This document shows positions 58,090-64,000 of a stretch of 64,000 nucleotides of DNA, piece after piece; positions within the stretch are counted from its first letter, which is position 1, and each line of letters opens with the position of its first letter. The notes beneath the pieces were generated by a model that was given only the letters and a program-made list of their open reading frames with translations, did no database searches and had not been told where the DNA came from. The translations under genes were made by a program, and so were the position numbers. This DNA is from Pectobacterium actinidiae (GTDB lineage: Bacteria; Pseudomonadota; Gammaproteobacteria; Enterobacterales; Enterobacteriaceae): assembly GCF_000803315.1 (NCBI RefSeq), contig NZ_JRMH01000001.1:3782001-3846000 (forward strand), read 5' to 3'.

Positions 58090-58605
58090 TCAGCTGAGAA
58101 TATATGGCCCTGCACGGATGCCGCGGATTTGGGCAAGCCAGATGCCGATTTGATGGTGTGCCTGAGGATAAAAAGTGACGCGCCCAGCATGAGGGGAGAT
58201 CACAAAGGGATACTGTGAATCCTGCGTCAGCAATGCATTTAGCGTATCTAGCAAAACCAGAGAATGAGGTTGAAGCTCGTCAACCTGCTGGGCACTGGCC
58301 GTCTGTGGCGTCGTCAACGCAAAAGAAAGGTGGCGGATTACCGTACGAATCGCATGCTGATGCCAGTAGTCAACGCTGTAGGACGAGCGCCGATGCGCTT
58401 CTTTCAACGCAACCAGATCGGTAAGGTTCAGCGATACGTTATTCTGGCGACTAACGCTAGAGCTTGAATTAGGGAGTGAGGCGATATCCTGTGAGTCGTT
58501 CAGGCTTGTCGGCAGGCCAAAACTCGCCGCGACCATCCCTAATAAGAGATGCGGCCAGAAATAACGTCTGCCAAATTGTCGCCAACGATTTAGAATACCA
58601 ATCAC
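58090..58605 (-). CDS. secM: Secretion monitor SecM
   Basis: A 171-residue regulatory nascent chain. The N-terminal export signal (YFWPHLLLGMVAAS) is conserved, as is SVDYWHQHAIRTVIRHLSFA. The arrest region ends IWLAQIRGIRAGP then YILS. GIRAGP is identical to E. coli, and Trp155 is kept, but the Phe150 position is His and Ile156 is Leu. Stalling exposes the secA ribosome site when export is slow. GTG 58605 gives the E. coli-like N-terminus; ATG 58614 has poor spacing. It is divergent from the DciA-like gene, 26 bp away. Confidence 0.93.
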   Translation of the reverse strand: MIGILNRWRQFGRRYFWPHLLLGMVAASFGLPTSLNDSQDIASLPNSSSSVSRQNNVSLNLTDLVALKEAHRRSSYSVDYWHQHAIRTVIRHLSFALTTPQTASAQQVDELQPHSLVLLDTLNALLTQDSQYPFVISPHAGRVTFYPQAHHQIGIWLAQIRGIRAGPYILS

Positions 58606-58631
58606 GAGTAACATCCACCGGAGCCAGGTCT

Positions 58632-59159
58632 ATGCGTGATAGCCGCCCACAATCACTGGAATTTCTGTTTGATAGCGCATCTATGTCGGGTAAAGGCCCG
58701 CTACAAGATGTGCAACAGCGCGCTATCGCCTTATTAAAACTCAATCGTGCCGTACGCGGATTACTGCCAGCACCGTTGCACCCATGGTGTCGCGTCGCTA
58801 ATTACCGGCAAGGTTTACTAATACTGGAAACCGCCAACGCCAGTTGGCTGATGCGGTTACGTTACGAACAACCTGCGTTGCTCTCTGCATTACGCGCACA
58901 AATACTACCATCATTGGCTTCAATCGACATCAGGATTAATCCAACGCTTGCCGCAAAAGGGCATGAAATCGTGAAAAATAGTGACATTGCAGCGACGGAA
59001 AATACCGACGACAAACCGTTGCGTCAGTTGAGTGAACAAAGTGCGGAGACATTGAGGACGTTAGCAGGCAACAGCCCGGAAAAACTCAGAAAGATATTAG
59101 AACGACTGGCTTCACTGGCCGGAGAGAGTACCAGAAAAACCAGTCGTAATAAGAAGTAA
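58632..59159 (+). CDS. DciA-like DUF721 protein
   Basis: A 175-residue protein whose first ~100 residues match the DUF721/DciA fold (LLPAPLHPWCRVANYRQGLL, LETANASWLMRLRYEQP, LLSALRAQILP), followed by a hydrophilic, probably disordered tail ending in basic residues. DciA proteins load the replicative helicase in bacteria lacking DnaC. Enterobacteria usually rely on DnaC, so this may be a divergent relic or have another job. Located between secM (divergent) and lpxC (convergent), where E. coli has no gene. ATG 58632 follows GGAG. Confidence 0.82.
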   Translation: MRDSRPQSLEFLFDSASMSGKGPLQDVQQRAIALLKLNRAVRGLLPAPLHPWCRVANYRQGLLILETANASWLMRLRYEQPALLSALRAQILPSLASIDIRINPTLAAKGHEIVKNSDIAATENTDDKPLRQLSEQSAETLRTLAGNSPEKLRKILERLASLAGESTRKTSRNKK

Positions 59160-59171
59160 CGGCTTTAAGCG

Positions 59172-60122
<951 letters not shown>

Positions 60123-60193
60123 CTAGTATACACCAGGCTCGGTGGCACAGTTTAGCACAAAGAGCGGAGATTCCAACGTTATCTGGCAGCAAA

Positions 60194-61345
60194 TTAGTCT
60201 GCCTGCTTACGCAGAAACGCTGGGATATCCAGATAGTCTGGCTCTTTATTCGTCTGCGGATTCTGGTCGTTAACCACTTTGGCAGCCGGTTTTTCCTGCG
60301 CCAGTGGCGTCATACCGTGTTGCTGATAACGATGATCCATCACAGGCTGGCTGGCCTGCTTGTTCGTTACCAGAGTAATCTCAGGACGCTTGTCCATACC
60401 GATACCCGTCGCAACAACCGTTACACGCAGTTCATCATTCATTTCCGGGTCAAGCGACGTACCGATTACGACTGTCGCATTATCGGACGCGAATGCACGG
60501 ATGGTATTACCTACCGTCTCGAACTCATCCAGACGCAGGTCAAAGCCCGCCGTAATGTTGACCAACACGCCACGTGCGCCGGACAGATCGATGTCTTCCA
60601 ACAGTGGGCTGGAGATCGCCATTTCAGCCGCTTCTTCTGCACGGTCTTCACCACGCGCAACACCGGAACCCATCATGGCATAACCCATTTCGGACATCAC
60701 GGTACGCACGTCTGCAAAGTCGACGTTCATCAGACCCGGACGCGTAATCAGCTCGGCAATACCTTGTACCGCGCCTTTCAGTACATCGTTTGCCGCGCCA
60801 AATGCATCCAGCAGGGAGATACCGCGTCCCAGAACTTTCAGCAGTTTGTCGTTTGGAATGGTGATCAGCGAGTCGACGTGCTTAGACAGCTCAGCGATAC
60901 CCTGCTCCGCAAATGCCATGCGCTTTTTGCCTTCAAAGTTGAAAGGCTTGGTCACGACAGCAACGGTCAGAATACCCAAATCTTTTGCGACTTCGGCGAC
61001 TACTGGCGCAGCACCTGTTCCCGTACCACCGCCCATACCGGCGGCGATAAACACCATATCAGCACCTTCCAGTGCTGAACGCAGTGCTTCGCGATCTTCT
61101 TCAGCCGAATTACGGCCAACCTCAGGGTTAGCACCTGCACCCAGACCTTTTGTGATACCGCTACCGATCTGAATAGTCTGGCCAACAGCCGTTTTACGTA
61201 ATGCCTGCGCATCCGTGTTGACCGCGAAGAACTCGACGCCTTCGATGCGCTCACGCACCATGTGTTCGACGGCATTACCACCGCCGCCACCGACGCCGAT
61301 GACTTTAATCACCGCGTCGTTGGTTAATTCCATTGGTTCAAACAT
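60194..61345 (-). CDS. ftsZ: Cell division protein FtsZ
   Basis: A 383-residue tubulin-like GTPase that forms the Z ring, the same length as E. coli FtsZ. The tubulin signature [25 protein letters not shown] at the N-terminus and the C-terminal conserved peptide [14 protein letters not shown] are present. It binds FtsA, ZipA and ZapD through that tail. It follows ftsA with 67 bp between. Confidence 0.98.
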   Translation of the reverse strand: MFEPMELTNDAVIKVIGVGGGGGNAVEHMVRERIEGVEFFAVNTDAQALRKTAVGQTIQIGSGITKGLGAGANPEVGRNSAEEDREALRSALEGADMVFIAAGMGGGTGTGAAPVVAEVAKDLGILTVAVVTKPFNFEGKKRMAFAEQGIAELSKHVDSLITIPNDKLLKVLGRGISLLDAFGAANDVLKGAVQGIAELITRPGLMNVDFADVRTVMSEMGYAMMGSGVARGEDRAEEAAEMAISSPLLEDIDLSGARGVLVNITAGFDLRLDEFETVGNTIRAFASDNATVVIGTSLDPEMNDELRVTVVATGIGMDKRPEITLVTNKQASQPVMDHRYQQHGMTPLAQEKPAAKVVNDQNPQTNKEPDYLDIPAFLRKQAD

Positions 61346-61412
61346 AATTTCTCTCCGTTTGTGCCTGTAACTACGAGATCATAAACTGTGCCAGGTGATC
61401 TCTTTGATAAAA

Positions 61413-62669
61413 TTAAAATTCTTTCCTCAACCAGCTGTTGATTCTCTTGAACCAGTTGCTCACTGAGGCACGTTTTTCGACTTCATGCTCACCACCCAGA
61501 TGAGATTCTTTTCCGTAATGCAGCAACCCAACCGCCGTTGAGTAATAAGGCTCTTGGGCATAATCCGTCAGCCCTGTTATATTCATTGGTTGTCCAATAC
61601 GCACCTGTGTATGGAACACACGCTGCGCACAAGCCGCCAGACCGTCTATTTGCGCGGCACCGCCCGTCAGCACAATCCCTGCCGCCAGATGGTGTTTCAC
61701 GCCTTGTTGACGCAACTGCTCCTGCAACTGTAAAAGTTCATCGTTCACCAAGTTCAACAGCTCGGTGTAACGTGGTTCAATCACTTCCGCCAATGTCTGT
61801 CTTTGCAGACTGCGAGGTGGACGTCCTCCAACACTCGGGACCTCCACATTCTCATCTTTGCCGACAATCGCGCCTAATGCACAACCGTGTCGCACCTTGA
61901 TCGCTTCGGCATCCGTCGGCGGCGTACCAAATGCGTAGGCAATATCGCTGGTAACCACATTGCCCGCATACGGAATCACTTTAGTGTGTCGCAATGCGCC
62001 GCCAGTATAGACAGCGATGTCCATTGTACCGCCGCCGATATCAACAACACACACGCCCAGCTCACGTTCGTCTTCAGTCAGAACCGCATAACTGGAAGCC
62101 AGCCCCGCAAAAATAAGCTGGTCAACTTTTAAGCCGCAGCGTTCAACGGCTTTAACAATGTTCTTCGCCATATCGTTATGGCAGGTTATCAGGTGGACTT
62201 TCGCCTGCATACGCACGCCGGATAAGCCAACTGGGTTTTTAATCCCTTCCTGATAATCGATCGCGTACTCCTGTGGAATCACATGGAGAACACGGTGTTC
62301 ATCACGCACGCGCACGGATTTAGCGGTATGCACCACGCTTTCTACGTCGTCCTGCGTGACCTCTTCTTCTGAAATAGGCACCATCCCTATTTCATTCTGG
62401 CAGCTGATGTGTTTTCCCGAGAGCGCCAGATACACGGAAGAGATCTGGCAGTCTGCCATCAACTCAGCTTGATCAATAGCGCGCTGAACACATTTAACGA
62501 CCGATTCCAGATCGTTTACGCCGCCTTTATCCATACCGCGTGACGGGCAACTGCCTACGCCAATAATATTGACCATGCCATCGGGCAGAACTTCCCCTAC
62601 CAGCGCAGCCACTTTTGCTGTACCGATTTCCAGCCCAACTACCAGTTTTCTGTCCGTCGACTTGATCAT
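61413..62669 (-). CDS. ftsA: Cell division protein FtsA
   Basis: A 418-residue actin-like ATPase that tethers FtsZ to the membrane by a C-terminal amphipathic helix (WFKRINSWLRKEF). ATP-binding motifs VVDIGGGTMDIAV and GIVLTGGAAQIDGL are present, and the SHS2-like 1C domain sits between. The start ATG (62669) overlaps the ancient ftsQ stop TGA. In this genome ftsQ stops earlier, so direct coupling is broken. Confidence 0.97.
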   Translation of the reverse strand: MIKSTDRKLVVGLEIGTAKVAALVGEVLPDGMVNIIGVGSCPSRGMDKGGVNDLESVVKCVQRAIDQAELMADCQISSVYLALSGKHISCQNEIGMVPISEEEVTQDDVESVVHTAKSVRVRDEHRVLHVIPQEYAIDYQEGIKNPVGLSGVRMQAKVHLITCHNDMAKNIVKAVERCGLKVDQLIFAGLASSYAVLTEDERELGVCVVDIGGGTMDIAVYTGGALRHTKVIPYAGNVVTSDIAYAFGTPPTDAEAIKVRHGCALGAIVGKDENVEVPSVGGRPPRSLQRQTLAEVIEPRYTELLNLVNDELLQLQEQLRQQGVKHHLAAGIVLTGGAAQIDGLAACAQRVFHTQVRIGQPMNITGLTDYAQEPYYSTAVGLLHYGKESHLGGEHEVEKRASVSNWFKRINSWLRKEF

Positions 62670-62722
62670 TGTTGTTTAGCCTGTGCTCGTTTCTGGTTAC
62701 TGTTCTGTTGCTGATCAATGTC

Positions 62723-63547
62723 TTATTGCTGACCAACTCGTTGCCGATCAACGTCTTGTTGATCAAGCAAGGCTGGAGCCCAGCCTATCGCAGCTCCGCT
62801 GTCGTACCGCAAGTCGACATGGCTGATGCGTTTGTTTTCACTCTGAGCCTGCCGCTGTAATAGCGGATACAACTCGATAAAGCGTTGCAGACGCTTGGCC
62901 CTATCGTCCCGCCCCAGCTCCAGGCGAGTATCATCGTCTAATCCTAGTTGCCACGAATGCCGAGCACTCATCGCAACCATTTTTAACGTAAACTTCCCGG
63001 CTGCCAGCGTCTGATTCATTGTGCGGTAGCCTTCCAACACTTCAGCCTCACTGCCTTCCGGGCCATACAGCAATGGCATCTTGCGATTACCAATACGTTC
63101 GGCGGGTACACTGAACGAATTTCCTTCCGCATCAACCATCAGTTGGTCATTCCAACGTGCTACCGGAACATATTCAACCAGATGAATCTTTAATTCGTCC
63201 GGCCACTGCTTACGCACGCTGGCCTGTTTTATCCACGACAGGCGTTCAATCTGCTGCTGGATCACGTTCACATCCTGTGTCATGAACGTTCCCGGCGCCC
63301 CCAACGACAAAATGGCCTGACGGATATCGTCGTTGGTGGTGTACTGCCTTTCTCCTGTCACTGCCATGCGGGAGAGCGGTAAACGGCTGGCATCTTTCAT
63401 CCACCCCACTACCATCCAGCTTCCCCAGACGATCGTCCCTATCACCATCAGCAGGAAAATCATCCCTGCCAATTGGCCTCCATTACTGCGACGTGTTCCT
63501 TTCGTTTCAGGCTCTCGTCCGCGTGTATTCAGCGCTGCCTGCGACAT
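62723..63547 (-). CDS. ftsQ: Cell division protein FtsQ (C-terminal tail shortened by an in-frame stop)
   Basis: A 274-residue bitopic division protein: cytoplasmic tail, membrane segment ([20 protein letters not shown]), POTRA domain and beta domain that recruits FtsB-FtsL. It stops at TAA (62725-62723). Reading on in the same frame gives 18 more codons rich in Gln/Asn that end at a TGA overlapping the ftsA ATG, exactly where E. coli ftsQ ends. The tail DNA contains a roughly 30-bp tandem repeat, and the TAA is an extra triplet in the second copy. The start is 1 bp after the ddl stop. Confidence 0.95.
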   Translation of the reverse strand: MSQAALNTRGREPETKGTRRSNGGQLAGMIFLLMVIGTIVWGSWMVVGWMKDASRLPLSRMAVTGERQYTTNDDIRQAILSLGAPGTFMTQDVNVIQQQIERLSWIKQASVRKQWPDELKIHLVEYVPVARWNDQLMVDAEGNSFSVPAERIGNRKMPLLYGPEGSEAEVLEGYRTMNQTLAAGKFTLKMVAMSARHSWQLGLDDDTRLELGRDDRAKRLQRFIELYPLLQRQAQSENKRISHVDLRYDSGAAIGWAPALLDQQDVDRQRVGQQ

Positions 63548-63548
63548 A

Positions 63549-64000
63549 TCAGCCAGCGAGCTCTAAAATTTTCACGACCAGTTGCGAGAAAGTCAGCCCA
63601 CGTTGGCGCGCAGCCATAGGAACCAGGCTGTGGCTCGTCATCCCGGGAGACGTATTCACTTCAAGCAGATAGAAAGCGCCGTCGCTATCCAGCATAAAAT
63701 CGACACGTCCCCATCCACGGCAGCCCACGGCACGATAAGCCGCCATAGCCAGTTCAGCTAACGCCTGCTCTTTATCGTCCGGCAAACCACTCGGGCAGAA
63801 ATACTGCGTATCGTCCGACAAATACTTCGCTTCATAGTCGTAAAACGTACCCGCAGGCTGAATACGGATAGAAGGCAATACCTCGTCACCCAGAATAGCA
63901 ACCGTATACTCAGGGCCGGTCAGCCATTTTTCGACCAGAACATCGTCATCGTGGCGGAATGCTTCTTCCAGTGCCGCAGGCAGCTCGCTAAGCGTGTTCA
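63549..64000 (-). CDS. ddlB: D-alanine--D-alanine ligase, C-terminal part (5' end outside window)
   Basis: The last ~150 residues of an ATP-grasp ligase making D-Ala-D-Ala for peptidoglycan. [35 protein letters not shown] and the metal/phosphate-binding [15 protein letters not shown] match DdlB. The gene continues beyond the right edge of the window (minus strand). Confidence 0.95.
   Translation of the reverse strand, partial: NTLSELPAALEEAFRHDDDVLVEKWLTGPEYTVAILGDEVLPSIRIQPAGTFYDYEAKYLSDDTQYFCPSGLPDDKEQALAELAMAAYRAVGCRGWGRVDFMLDSDGAFYLLEVNTSPGMTSHSLVPMAARQRGLTFSQLVVKILELAG

Overview
The window is enterobacterial chromosome, most likely from a soft-rot plant pathogen of the genus Pectobacterium. 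The right half keeps the E. coli 2-minute order almost gene for gene (ddl-ftsQ-ftsA-ftsZ-lpxC-secM-secA-mutT, yacG-zapD-coaE, guaC, hofCB-ppdD, nadC, ampDE, aroP, pdhR-aceEF-lpd, acnB-yacL). Inserted among these are plant-associated loci: a secreted rhamnogalacturonan lyase with a secreted hydrolase, a FepA-type receptor, and a sialidase-like catabolic cluster. The species cannot be fixed from sequence alone.

Layout. (1) 1-5768: a plus-strand catabolic cluster: partial Fe-alcohol dehydrogenase, DapA/NanA-family lyase, Na+/solute symporter, four-Asp-box sialidase-like protein, YhcH family protein and an SDR. The pieces resemble sialic-acid utilisation; in a plant pathogen a plant ulosonic acid (Kdo or Dha of rhamnogalacturonan II) is a possible substrate. 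(2) 5829-10713: an accessory segment bounded by two near-identical 143-bp palindromic repeats in opposite orientation. It holds an orphan ABC substrate-binding protein and an AT-rich pair, an acyl-CoA oxidase/dehydrogenase-like protein lacking the usual catalytic glutamate and a three-His-box membrane desaturase. This pair is the best candidate for an undescribed system. (3) 10740-14970: a LacI-type regulator with two tandem HTH domains, divergent from an ascorbate-type PTS plus fructose-6-phosphate-aldolase operon. (4) 14998-21200: yacL, acnB, a DUF3060 protein, an RtcB-family RNA ligase and a divergent ArsR regulator of the persulfide-sensor type. (5) 21297-35221: FepA-like receptor with AraC regulator and a probable Fur box, MmgE/PrpD protein, large lipoprotein, hydrolase plus PL11 rhamnogalacturonan lyase, MFS/serine-hydrolase pair with LysR regulator. 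(6) 35282-46073: pyruvate dehydrogenase genes with a textbook PdhR operator, aroP with a TyrR box, ampDE. (7) 46198-51716: tsx with a perfect CRP site, nadC, type IV pilus genes. (8) 51795-64000: guaC, coaE-zapD-yacG, mutT, secMA, a DciA-like gene, lpxC and the division genes.

The strongest observations are the reciprocal-repeat island with its altered acyl-CoA dehydrogenase-like protein, an in-frame stop codon that shortens FtsQ and leaves the ancestral ftsQ/ftsA overlap as a relic, the tandem-HTH LacI protein, a SecM arrest motif with substitutions at classical positions, and a 63-nt stem-loop between pdhR and aceE. No rRNA, tRNA, CRISPR array, transposase or prophage was seen.
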